In this document: piece by piece, positions 1-5,941 of the stretch
Numbering within the stretch: position 1 is the stretch's first letter
Layout of the letters: each line of letters begins with the position of its first letter
Origin: an uncultured Collinsella sp.
Lineage (GTDB): Bacteria; Actinomycetota; Coriobacteriia; Coriobacteriales; Coriobacteriaceae
DNA: 9,841 nucleotides
Direction: 5' to 3'
NCBI GenBank assembly: GCA_900545075.1
Contig: UQXT01000075.1
Location: forward strand, 1 to 9,841
The notes under the pieces: generated by a model
Databases searched by the model: none
Seen by the model: the letters and a program-made list of their open reading frames with translations, nothing else
What the model was told of the DNA's origin: nothing
Translations under genes and position numbers: made by a program

Positions 1-1
1 T

Positions 2-685
2 CGCGAGGGTCGCAAGCGTGCAACCCAGGACGATTTCGAGGAGTCGGTGGAGGTTGTCATTGCCGGCCAACAGCGTAAGTCCACGGTGCTTTCCGACCAC
101 GAGAAGCAGGTCGTTTCCTACCACGAGATCGGCCATGCCATCGTCGCTGCCCGCCAAAAGGGTTCCGCGCCGGTTACCAAGATCACCATCGTGCCGCGCA
201 CGAGCGGCGCTCTTGGCTACACCATGCAGGTCGAGGAGGATGAGCGCTTCCTGACTACGCGCCAGGAGGTCCTGGACAAGCTCGCCGTCTATTGCGGTGG
301 CCGTGCAGCCGAGGAGCTCATCTTTGGTGAGATGACGACCGGTGCCGCCAACGATATCGAGCAGGCCACCAAGCTCGCCCGTAACATGGTGACGCGTTTT
401 GGTATGTCCGATGAGTTTGGCATGATGGCGCTCGGTACCGTGCAGAACGCGTATCTCAATCAGGACACGTCGCTCACCTGCGCCCCCGGTACGGCCGAGC
501 GCGTGGACGCGATTGTCGCCAAGCTGATCGAGGATGCGCACGACCGCGCCCTGCAGATTCTGAAGGAGAACAAGTTTAAGCTCCACGAGCTGGCTCGTTA
601 TCTGTACAAGAAGGAGACGATCACGGGCGAGGAGTTCATGAATCTCCTCACGCGCGAGAATCCGCTGATGCCGAAGCAGCAGTAA
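2..685 (+). CDS. ftsH: ATP-dependent zinc metalloprotease FtsH, C-terminal part (5' end outside the window)
   Basis: FtsH is a membrane-anchored hexameric AAA+ protease that extracts and degrades misfolded membrane proteins and some short-lived cytosolic regulators. Only the last 227 residues are present: the end of the AAA lid and the M41 peptidase domain. The reading frame is open from base 2. The zinc site is visible as HEIGH at residues 41-45 of this fragment (bases 122-136). The third ligand is the Asp of the AANDIEQAT stretch, residue 118 (bases 353-355), 77 residues after the first His, almost the spacing in E. coli FtsH. The helical segment KLARNMVTRFGMSDEFG also matches the family. 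The C-terminus is short and ends at TAA 683-685. The membrane segments and Walker motifs must lie upstream. A strong hairpin terminator follows 19 bases later, so ftsH is the last gene of its transcript. Identification is firm; an internal GTG at base 47 is not the start. Confidence 0.96.
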   Translation, partial: REGRKRATQDDFEESVEVVIAGQQRKSTVLSDHEKQVVSYHEIGHAIVAARQKGSAPVTKITIVPRTSGALGYTMQVEEDERFLTTRQEVLDKLAVYCGGRAAEELIFGEMTTGAANDIEQATKLARNMVTRFGMSDEFGMMALGTVQNAYLNQDTSLTCAPGTAERVDAIVAKLIEDAHDRALQILKENKFKLHELARYLYKKETITGEEFMNLLTRENPLMPKQQ

Positions 686-704
686 GGCTGGTTACACAGC
701 ATCG

Positions 705-743
705 AACGCCCCATTTGAGCTTCTATCTCAAATGGGGCGTTTT
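705..743 (+). terminator. Rho-independent terminator after ftsH
   Basis: A perfect 15-bp inverted repeat pairs 705-719 with 727-741 around a 7-base loop and runs into TTTT at 740-743. It closes the ftsH transcript. It also lies only 17 bases before the ATG of the next gene, which leaves no room for a promoter between the two. Confidence 0.9.
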
Positions 744-760
744 GCTTGGGAGGGATATGC

Positions 761-1213
761 ATGAAGATCGTGGTAAGTGCCTGCTTGATGGGCGATAGCT
801 GCAAGTATAACGGGCTCGACAATTGCCTTCGCGAACTGGTCGAGGCCTGCGAGCGTACGGGGACCGAGGTCCTCTTGGTGTGTCCTGAGGTCTTTGGGGG
901 TCTTTCCACGCCGCGCAAGCCGTCCGAGATTGTGAACGGCGAGGTTCGTACCTGCGAGGGCATCTCGGTTGATCGCGAATTTCGCCTGGGTGCCCAACGT
1001 GCGCTCGATATGTGCGAGCGGGCGGGCGGACCGGAAGAGATAGTCGCGTGCATCCTTCAGGACCGCAGCCCCTCGTGCGGTGCGGGTCACATCTACGACG
1101 GCACCTTTAGCGGTACGCTCACCGCGGGCAACGGTGTTTTTGTCGATTTGCTGCTGCGTCACGGGTACCGTGTGATTCCGGCTAGCGAGTTCGACCCCGG
1201 CATGTTGAAGTAG
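761..1213 (+). CDS. DUF523 family protein (TudS/YbbK-like, probable Fe-S cysteine protein)
   Basis: A 150-residue protein of the DUF523 family, at the usual length for the single-domain form. Family signatures run in order: VSACLMG near the N-terminus, CPEVFGGLSTPR (residues 41-52), and SPSCGAGHIYDGTFSG (103-118). Conserved cysteines are C8, C41 and C106, with C14 as an extra. In the characterised member TudS, three conserved cysteines hold a [4Fe-4S] cluster that removes sulfur from thiouracil; whether this protein has that activity is inference from the family. The start is ATG 761, with a GGGAGGG ribosome site at 748-754. An in-frame TTG at 746 overlaps that site and is rejected. The gene sits between two terminators and looks like a single-gene unit, but no promoter is visible just upstream, so it may depend on read-through past the ftsH terminator or a promoter inside ftsH. 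Likely cytosolic: no signal peptide or membrane segment. Confidence 0.9.
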   Translation: MKIVVSACLMGDSCKYNGLDNCLRELVEACERTGTEVLLVCPEVFGGLSTPRKPSEIVNGEVRTCEGISVDREFRLGAQRALDMCERAGGPEEIVACILQDRSPSCGAGHIYDGTFSGTLTAGNGVFVDLLLRHGYRVIPASEFDPGMLK

Positions 1214-1218
1214 TAAAT

Positions 1219-1255
1219 AAAAGGGGCGGCCATCGAGTAGATGGTCGCCCCTTTT
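1219..1255 (+). terminator. Terminator after the DUF523 gene, possibly bidirectional
   Basis: A 15-bp stem pairs 1219-1233 with 1241-1255 with one G-T wobble and a 7-base loop. It starts six bases after the stop codon and ends in TTTT. The A-rich 5' flank (AAATAAAA) gives a T-run on the other strand too, so it could also stop leftward transcription from the convergent dehydrogenase gene. Confidence 0.88.
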
Positions 1256-1299
1256 GCTGGCAAGCTAAACTATTTCACCAATTGTTCAATGGTATTTAC

Positions 1300-1342
1300 C
1301 CATATAAAACCTGCCAAAATAAACCTGTCACTTTTTGGTAGG
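1300..1342 (-). terminator. Terminator of the minus-strand dehydrogenase gene
   Basis: Arms 1333-1342 and 1310-1319 pair over 10 bp with one G-T wobble and a 13-base loop. On the minus strand the stem is followed by TTTTATAT. The stem begins on the base right after the stop codon. It is less stable than the other terminators here because the inner half of the stem is A-T. The stretch between this hairpin and 1255 holds nothing I can identify. Confidence 0.65.
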
Positions 1343-2431
1343 TTAGGCGAGGAGGGTGTGGCCGTAGGCGTCGGCGGCCTTGATGGCGGCGGCGAACTTT
1401 TCGTCGGTGAAGGGCTCGGGGTTGCCCTGCTTCCACTCGTTGGTGGCGTGTGCGAACTCGCACAGGGCCGGGATGTCTGCCTCGGAAAGCCCGACCTGCT
1501 CAAGCGTTACGGGTAGCCCCATCTGCTTGTTGAAGGCAGCATAGCGCTTAAGGTTCTCGGTGTCGCCCGTGTAGGCGAACAACACCAGCACGCCCAAGCT
1601 TACGACTTCGCCGTGCAGGTAGGTGCCCTCACGCGGAATGCTGCAGGTGGCGTTGTAGAACGCGTGCGCCACGCTCGAGTTGTAGTAGTAATCGTTCTGG
1701 TTGGTCAGGTTCGAGACATAGCCCGTGTTGACCACGATGTCGAGCGCGATCTGCTTTACGGCCTCGCTCGACAGGTCCTGGCGCACATCCTCAAGACCCT
1801 GGACGCCGTAGGTAAACAGCGGCTCGGAGCAGGTGTGGGCAAGCGCCAGGCCAAGACCGGCGGTGTGCTCCAAATTACCGGCGCTCGTTGCGTACTCGAC
1901 CTCGGGCTGCTTGGACAGGGCATCGCCTACGCCGGCCCAGAAGTACTCCGCCGGAGCCTCGGCGATGATCTTGGGATTGATGAAGATGTGCGCGGGGCGG
2001 TTGGGGTACGAATAGCCCTCGAGCGATCCGTCGTCGTTGTACACGACGGCAATGGCGGTCGCGGCGGAGCAGTTGGAACAGATCGTCGGCACCGTAAAGA
2101 CGATCTTCTTGAGCTCAATGGCTGCGGTCTTCACGGTGTCGAGTGCCTTGCCGCCGCCGCATGCGATGAGCACGTCAGCTTCCTGGCAGGCAGGGGAGTT
2201 CACGACCTTGGCGATATTGGCACGCGTGCTGTTGGTGCCATAGACGCGCGTCTCCAGAACCTCGACATCGGTACCTTCAAGTGCCGCCTCGATGCCCGGC
2301 AGCGCTGCAGCCAGGGCTCGCTTGCCGCCAATGATGGCGACCTTCTTCGCGCCGTACTCCGCCAGTGCGGCGGGCAGCTCGGTAAAGCAATCCTCGCCAA
2401 CGGTGTAGTCGCTCATTCCAATCGTTCGCAT
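1343..2431 (-). CDS. Iron-containing alcohol dehydrogenase family protein (GldA / YbdH-HcxA type)
   Basis: A 362-residue, probably cytosolic NAD(P)-dependent dehydrogenase of the family that includes glycerol dehydrogenase GldA and hydroxycarboxylate dehydrogenase YbdH/HcxA. The dinucleotide-binding motif GGGKALDT lies at residues 92-99. The three expected metal ligands are present: D170 (in AGVGDALSK), H256 (in SSVAHAFYNA) and H273 (in GTYLHGEV), nearly at the GldA positions. The middle region (PTICSNCSAATAIAVVYNDDG, then INPKIIAEAP) reminds me more of YbdH than of true GldA, so glycerol may not be the substrate; this is from memory, not an alignment. The start is ATG 2429-2431, with AAGAAGG seven bases upstream. 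The gene is monocistronic, divergent from the ileS leader and convergent with the DUF523 gene. Family assignment is firm; substrate is open. Confidence 0.88.
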   Translation of the reverse strand: MRTIGMSDYTVGEDCFTELPAALAEYGAKKVAIIGGKRALAAALPGIEAALEGTDVEVLETRVYGTNSTRANIAKVVNSPACQEADVLIACGGGKALDTVKTAAIELKKIVFTVPTICSNCSAATAIAVVYNDDGSLEGYSYPNRPAHIFINPKIIAEAPAEYFWAGVGDALSKQPEVEYATSAGNLEHTAGLGLALAHTCSEPLFTYGVQGLEDVRQDLSSEAVKQIALDIVVNTGYVSNLTNQNDYYYNSSVAHAFYNATCSIPREGTYLHGEVVSLGVLVLFAYTGDTENLKRYAAFNKQMGLPVTLEQVGLSEADIPALCEFAHATNEWKQGNPEPFTDEKFAAAIKAADAYGHTLLA

Positions 2432-2467
2432 AGCAACCTTCTTTCGTTCGATAGAGTGCTTTCAGGT

Positions 2468-2493
2468 ATTTTGCTCCTAGAGAAGGGCTGTAA
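2468..2493 (-). promoter_or_regulatory. Weak promoter candidate for the dehydrogenase gene
   Basis: On the minus strand a -35-like TTTACA (about 2489-2494) is followed after a short spacer of about 15 bases by CAAAAT (2468-2473). The -35 matches 5 of 6 consensus bases and the -10 matches 4 of 6. The short spacer makes this tentative. Just upstream, 2500-2510 holds two overlapping palindromes, GAAATTTC and TTCGAA. Confidence 0.25.
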
Positions 2494-2512
2494 AAGCGAG
2501 AAATTTCGAACG

Positions 2513-2518
2513 TATAAA
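2513..2518 (+). promoter_or_regulatory. Alternative -10 box upstream of the ileS leader
   Basis: TATAAA is one base from consensus, with a poor -35 (TGTAAA at 2489-2494) 18 bases upstream. If used, transcription would start about 45 bases before T-box Stem I. I favour the downstream extended -10 because it places the start right before Stem I. Confidence 0.25.
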
Positions 2519-2552
2519 ACCAGTGTTGAGGGTTTTTCGCCGGCGCGGAACG

Positions 2553-2561
2553 TGCTAGCAT
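2553..2561 (+). promoter_or_regulatory. Extended -10 promoter for the ileS T-box transcript
   Basis: TGC directly precedes TAGCAT, giving an extended -10 element (TGn plus TAnnnT). The -35 is poor (TTTTTC at 2533-2538, 17-base spacer). A start about seven bases downstream, near 2568, falls just ahead of the first paired base of Stem I at 2574, which supports the placement. Confidence 0.45.
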
Positions 2562-2567
2562 ACTCCG

Positions 2568-2876
2568 CATAAGCGTTGATGGGGACGAGTAGTCGGCCGT
2601 CCGCATGCTACAGAGAGCGGGGAGCGCTGAGATCCCGTGCATGCGACCGATGAAAATCACCCCGGAGCTGCGGTCCCAACGGACGCGCCGCATGGGCACG
2701 TCTTAGTAGACATCGCCGAGATGGTCGTCGATACAGGCCAGCCGAGTAACGGATGCGAGCGCGCGATTACGCGGGCGAGGGCATCTAAGCTGGGTGGTTA
2801 AGCGAAGAGCTTTTACGGGCAGACTGCCTGTTTTTGTAGCGCTTCGTCCCAGCTTGTAGGGACGGGCGCTTTTTTG
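2568..2876 (+). promoter_or_regulatory. T-box riboswitch (tRNA-Ile specific) in the ileS leader
   Basis: This leader senses uncharged tRNA-Ile and lets transcription into ileS proceed when it binds. Stem I closes with CGTTG 2574-2578 against CAACG 2677-2681. Above it pair 2592-2596 with 2647-2651, and 2602-2608 with 2639-2645 (7 bp perfect). The AG bulge AGAGAG is at 2612-2617, and the distal hairpin 2618-2622/2633-2637 has loop AGCGCTGAGA. The specifier loop GAAAATCACC carries the isoleucine codon ATC at 2656-2658. Stem III pairs 2752-2756 with 2781-2785. The T-box motif at 2791-2804 (TGGGTGGTTAAGCG) matches 9 of the 13 fixed consensus bases. Its TGGT bulge (2795-2798) would pair the tRNA 3' end, with T2798 fitting the A discriminator of tRNA-Ile. 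Antiterminator: 2787-2794 with 2848-2855 (8 bp perfect), and 2800-2804 with 2840-2844. It excludes the terminator at 2838-2875. The region 2682-2751 (Stem II) I could not fold in full. Confidence 0.92.
2838..2875 (+). terminator. Regulated terminator of the ileS T-box
   Basis: Arms 2838-2850 and 2859-2870 pair with 11 Watson-Crick pairs, one G-T and a single bulged base, around loop AGCTTGTA, then run into six T (2870-2875). The 5' arm shares bases 2840-2844 and 2848-2850 with the antiterminator, so the two structures cannot coexist. This points to transcriptional rather than translational control. Confidence 0.9.
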
Positions 2877-2907
2877 GTGCCCAACGGGCGTGCGCGCCCA
2901 CGACATG

Positions 2908-2914
2908 AAAGGGG
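2908..2914 (+). promoter_or_regulatory. ileS: Ribosome binding site that sets the ileS GTG start
   Basis: AAAGGGG lies four bases before GTG 2919-2921. It supports this non-ATG start over the in-frame ATG at 2943 and over a TTG at 2874, which lies inside the terminator T-run. A small perfect hairpin (2886-2890 with 2895-2899) stands between terminator and ribosome site; its role is unknown. Confidence 0.7.
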
Positions 2915-2918
2915 TACC

Positions 2919-5723
2919 GTGGCAAACGAGTACAAGCAGACGATGAATCTGCCCAAGACCGGTTTTCCCATGCGTGCCGGTCTTTCCAAGTCCGAGCCCA
3001 AGCGACTCAAGGACTGGCAGGACAACAAGGTCTACGAGCAGGTTCTGAAGAAGAACGAGGGTCACAAGAAGTTCGTGCTGCACGACGGCCCTCCGTACGC
3101 CAACGGCCCGATCCACATCGGCCACGCCATGAACAAGATCTCCAAGGACATGATCAACCGCTACTGGATGATGCAGGGCTATGAGGTTCCCTATGTCCCC
3201 GGTTGGGACTGCCACGGCCAGCCGATCGAGCACAAGGTCGAGGAGAAGCTCGGCACCGAGAAGTTCAACCAGACCTCCACGGCCAAGATCCGTGAGCTCT
3301 GCAACGAGTTCGCTGTCGAGAACATCGAGCTGCAGAAGGCCGGCTTCCGTCGTCTGGGCGTGCTCGGCGATTGGGACAACCCCTATCTGACGCTCTATCA
3401 CCAGCACGATGCCGCCGACATCGAGGTCTTCAAGGCCATGTTCGATAAGGGCATGATCTATCGCGGTCACAAGCCCGTCCATTGGTGCAAGCACTGCCAC
3501 ACCGCGCTGGCCGAGGCCGAGATCGAGTACTCCGACGAGACGAGTCCCTCCATCTTCGTGCGCTTTGAGATGACCTCCAAGCCCGCCGGCCTCGAGAACT
3601 TCGACGGCCCGGTCGACTTTATCATCTGGACGACTACGCCGTGGACCATCCCCTCCGACCAGGCCGTTTCCCTCAAGCCCGGCGCCGCCTATGTCGCCGT
3701 TGAGCACGAGGGTCGTGCCGAGGTCATGCTCGAGGACCTGGCTCCCAAGTGCTGCGAGGAGTTTGGCTGGGAGTACACCCCGGTTATGGTCGACGGCAAG
3801 CCCTATGTGGTTCCCGCCGAGACCTTCCACCACATCCATTACAAGCAGCCGATCTTTGACGGCGTTGAGGGCGTGGCACTGCTGGCCGATTACGTCGGTG
3901 TCGATGACGGTACCGGTATCGTCCATAACTCGCCCGGTCATGGCGTCGACGACTACTTTGCCTGCCTCAAGGAGGGCATCACCGACATCTGCATGCCGGT
4001 CGATGACGACGGCAAGTTCTACACCGGTGAGGAGTTTGGCACCGGTGGCCCCTTCAGCGGTATGGATACCGATGAGGCCAACCCGCACATCATCGAGTTC
4101 CTGCGCGAGCGCGGCACCCTGGTCCTCGAGAAGAAGATCACGCACAGCTATCCGCACTGCTGGCGCTGCAAGCACCCGGTGCTCTTCCGTGCTACCGACC
4201 AGTGGTTTGTCTCGATGGACAAGACCGGTTTGCGCGAGCAGGCTGGCAAAGAGGTCCGCGAGAACGTCAAGTGGTATCCGGCCCACGCGGCAAACCGCAT
4301 CGGCGCCATGGTCGAGCAGCGTCCCGACTGGTGCATCAGCCGTCAGCGCAACTGGGGCGTGCCTATCCCCAGCTACACCTGCGCCGACTGCGGCGAGAAG
4401 GTCATGAACGACGCCACGCTCGATGCCGTCATCAAGCTCTTCCACGAGAAGGGCTCCGACGCCTGGTTCACCGACGCACCCGAGAGCTACCTGGGCGAGG
4501 CTTGCGTCTGCCCCAAGTGCGGCGGCCATCACCTCAAGGCCGATAAGGACATCCTCGACGTGTGGTGGGACTCCGGCGTTTCCTGGAAGGCCGTCTGCGA
4601 GTACCGTCCCGAGCTGGAGTACCCGGCGGACGTGTATCTCGAGGGCTCCGACCAGCACCGCGGTTGGTTCCAGAGCTCGCTGCTTACCTCGGTGGGCGCC
4701 AACGGTCACGCTCCGTACAAGGCGGTCGTCTCGCAGGGCTTCACCCTCGACGGCCAGGGCCGCAAGATGTCCAAGTCGCTCGGTAATGTCATCGACCCCA
4801 ATAAGGTCTGCGACGAGATGGGTGCCGACATCATCCGTCTGTGGGTCGCCTCCGTCGATACCAGCTCCGATGTGTCCATCGACCACGAGATCCTTGCTCG
4901 TACGTCCGATGCCTACCGTCGTTTCCGCAACACACTGCGCTTCTTGCTCTCCGAGCTCGAGGGTCAGTTTGAGCCCGAGACCGACGGCGTCGCCTTTGCC
5001 GACTTGCTGCCGCTCGACAAGCTCATGGTTGCCCGCCTGACTCAGGTCCAGGCCGAGGTCGACGACGCCTACGCCAGCTACGAGTTCCCGCGCGCCTACC
5101 GCGCACTCTACGACTTTGTGGTTACCGAGCTCTCCAACGTGTACCTCGACGCCCTGAAGGACCGTCTGTACTGCGATAAGCCCGGCTCGCTCGAGCGTCG
5201 CAGCGCCCAGACCGTGCTGGCCGAGCTCTTCTCGATGCTCATGCGCGATCTGCAGCCGATCCTGTCCTACACGGTCGATGAGGCCATGGCCTATGCGCCC
5301 GCCGGCTGCGTCGATCACCAGAAGTACGCCGCGCTGCTCGATTGGTACAAGTCGCCCATCACGGTCGACGAGGCCAATGAGTTTGAGGGTGTGCTCGAGG
5401 CTTCGCTCGAACTCCGTAGCGCTGTGACCAAGTCCCTTGAGGATGCCCGCTCTGCCGGCACCTTCACCAAGAGCCAGCAGGTTCGCGTCAAGGCGGTCGT
5501 TCCCGCCGAGATGTACGCGCTGCTGACCGGCGACAAGGCTGTCGACCTGGCCGAGTTCTACATCGTCTCCGATGTTGAGCTTACCCAGGGCGAGGAGCTC
5601 TCCGTTGCCATCGAGGCTGCCGAGGGCGAGTGCTGCGACCGTTGCTGGAACTATCGCACCACCGTCGGCGAGTACAACGGCCACACGCATATCTGCAAGC
5701 GCTGCGCAGAGGCGCTGAACTAG
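2919..5723 (+). CDS. ileS: Isoleucine--tRNA ligase
   Basis: IleS charges tRNA-Ile with isoleucine in the cytosol and edits mischarged valine. The protein has 934 residues, close to the 938 of E. coli. Class I signatures are intact: HIGH at residues 66-69 (in PPYANGPIHIGHAMNK) and KMSKS at 616-620. Between them lies the CP1 editing insertion, with WCISRQRNWGVPIP after it. The C-terminal zinc finger is complete: CDRC, 16 residues, CKRC, which ends seven residues before the end of the tail. KMSKSLGN and the overall form suggest the ordinary bacterial IleS1 type rather than the mupirocin-resistant IleS2 type. The GTG start gives an N-terminus (ANEYKQTMNLPKTGFPMRA) that matches the family. Expression is controlled by the T-box leader directly upstream. 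The TAG stop lies inside an inverted repeat, and a terminator follows at 5791, so ileS looks monocistronic although lspA comes next. Confidence 0.97.
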   Translation: MANEYKQTMNLPKTGFPMRAGLSKSEPKRLKDWQDNKVYEQVLKKNEGHKKFVLHDGPPYANGPIHIGHAMNKISKDMINRYWMMQGYEVPYVPGWDCHGQPIEHKVEEKLGTEKFNQTSTAKIRELCNEFAVENIELQKAGFRRLGVLGDWDNPYLTLYHQHDAADIEVFKAMFDKGMIYRGHKPVHWCKHCHTALAEAEIEYSDETSPSIFVRFEMTSKPAGLENFDGPVDFIIWTTTPWTIPSDQAVSLKPGAAYVAVEHEGRAEVMLEDLAPKCCEEFGWEYTPVMVDGKPYVVPAETFHHIHYKQPIFDGVEGVALLADYVGVDDGTGIVHNSPGHGVDDYFACLKEGITDICMPVDDDGKFYTGEEFGTGGPFSGMDTDEANPHIIEFLRERGTLVLEKKITHSYPHCWRCKHPVLFRATDQWFVSMDKTGLREQAGKEVRENVKWYPAHAANRIGAMVEQRPDWCISRQRNWGVPIPSYTCADCGEKVMNDATLDAVIKLFHEKGSDAWFTDAPESYLGEACVCPKCGGHHLKADKDILDVWWDSGVSWKAVCEYRPELEYPADVYLEGSDQHRGWFQSSLLTSVGANGHAPYKAVVSQGFTLDGQGRKMSKSLGNVIDPNKVCDEMGADIIRLWVASVDTSSDVSIDHEILARTSDAYRRFRNTLRFLLSELEGQFEPETDGVAFADLLPLDKLMVARLTQVQAEVDDAYASYEFPRAYRALYDFVVTELSNVYLDALKDRLYCDKPGSLERRSAQTVLAELFSMLMRDLQPILSYTVDEAMAYAPAGCVDHQKYAALLDWYKSPITVDEANEFEGVLEASLELRSAVTKSLEDARSAGTFTKSQQVRVKAVVPAEMYALLTGDKAVDLAEFYIVSDVELTQGEELSVAIEAAEGECCDRCWNYRTTVGEYNGHTHICKRCAEALN

Positions 5724-5768
5724 TCGTTGGGGACGTTCTTAAACGACTAGTCAAACAAGAACGTCCCT
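5719..5768 (+). repeat. Interleaved inverted repeats (A-B-A'-B') across the ileS stop codon
   Basis: Arm A, ACTAGTCGTT (5719-5728), pairs perfectly with A' at 5742-5751 (10 bp). Arm B, GGGACGTTCTT (5730-5740), pairs perfectly with B' at 5757-5767 (11 bp), with a G-T extension at 5729/5768. The arms alternate, so the two hairpins cannot nest: they either compete or form a pseudoknot. The connecting loops are 1, 1 and 5 bases, which looks too tight for a full pseudoknot. The ileS stop codon (5721-5723) is part of arm A. There is no T-run, so this is not a standard terminator. It resembles dispersed REP-like palindromes that I associate with GGGGAC-starting motifs in related gut bacteria; that link is from memory. 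Confidence 0.8.
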
Positions 5769-5790
5769 AATGACTACCTGTGTCACATTC

Positions 5791-5828
5791 AAGCGGCATT
5801 CTGTTTTTCGGAATGCCGCTTTCGTTTT
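5791..5828 (+). terminator. Rho-independent terminator after ileS
   Basis: A perfect 11-bp stem pairs 5791-5801 with 5811-5821 around a 9-base loop and is followed by TTCGTTTTT. It separates ileS from lspA. The stretch 5829-5930 shows no further hairpin; it must hold the lspA promoter, for which TATAAG (5884-5889) and TATTCT (5918-5923) are only weak -10 candidates without a good -35. Confidence 0.9.
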
Positions 5829-5930
5829 TAGCTGGTTATTTCGCCTGCGTTGGTGGATATGTCGTGCGTTCTGCGTGTGGCAATATAAGATGGTTACTTG
5901 CGTTAAACGTAATTCGATATTCTTGAGGGT

Positions 5931-5935
5931 AGGGG
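5931..5935 (+). promoter_or_regulatory. lspA: Ribosome binding site favouring the TTG start of lspA
   Basis: AGGGG lies six bases before TTG 5942-5944. The alternative ATG at 5960 has only weak GG-containing sequence in front of it (GGTACGGAT). Ribosome-site strength argues for TTG and codon preference for ATG, so the choice is not settled. Confidence 0.5.
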
Positions 5936-5941
5936 ATTTCT

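Noticed and set aside
746..760. Upstream TTG start for the DUF523 gene
   Set aside because: It overlaps the GGGAGGG ribosome site of ATG 761, and family members begin right before the VSACL motif.
1613..2572. Open frame of 319 codons on the plus strand opposite the dehydrogenase
   Set aside because: It is an antisense shadow of a gene whose metal ligands and nucleotide motif are clear, and its translation shows no domain.
2874..2918. Upstream TTG start for ileS
   Set aside because: It lies in the T-run of the T-box terminator and would add residues absent from the family. GTG 2919 has its own ribosome site.
3691..4407. Open frame of 238 codons in another plus-strand frame within ileS
   Set aside because: Its translation is a Ser, Arg, Pro and Ala-rich shift product, typical of the alternate frame in GC-rich genes.
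2703..5690. Open frame of 995 codons on the minus strand opposite ileS
   Set aside because: It is codon-aligned with ileS, and stops there would need TTA, CTA or TCA codons in ileS, which are avoided in this GC-rich coding. The translation is low-complexity in Leu, Val, Gly and Asp and resembles no family. It also crosses the T-box leader.
5719..5768. Reading the ileS-end repeat as an ordinary terminator
   Set aside because: No T-run follows either hairpin, and a proper terminator stands at 5791-5828.
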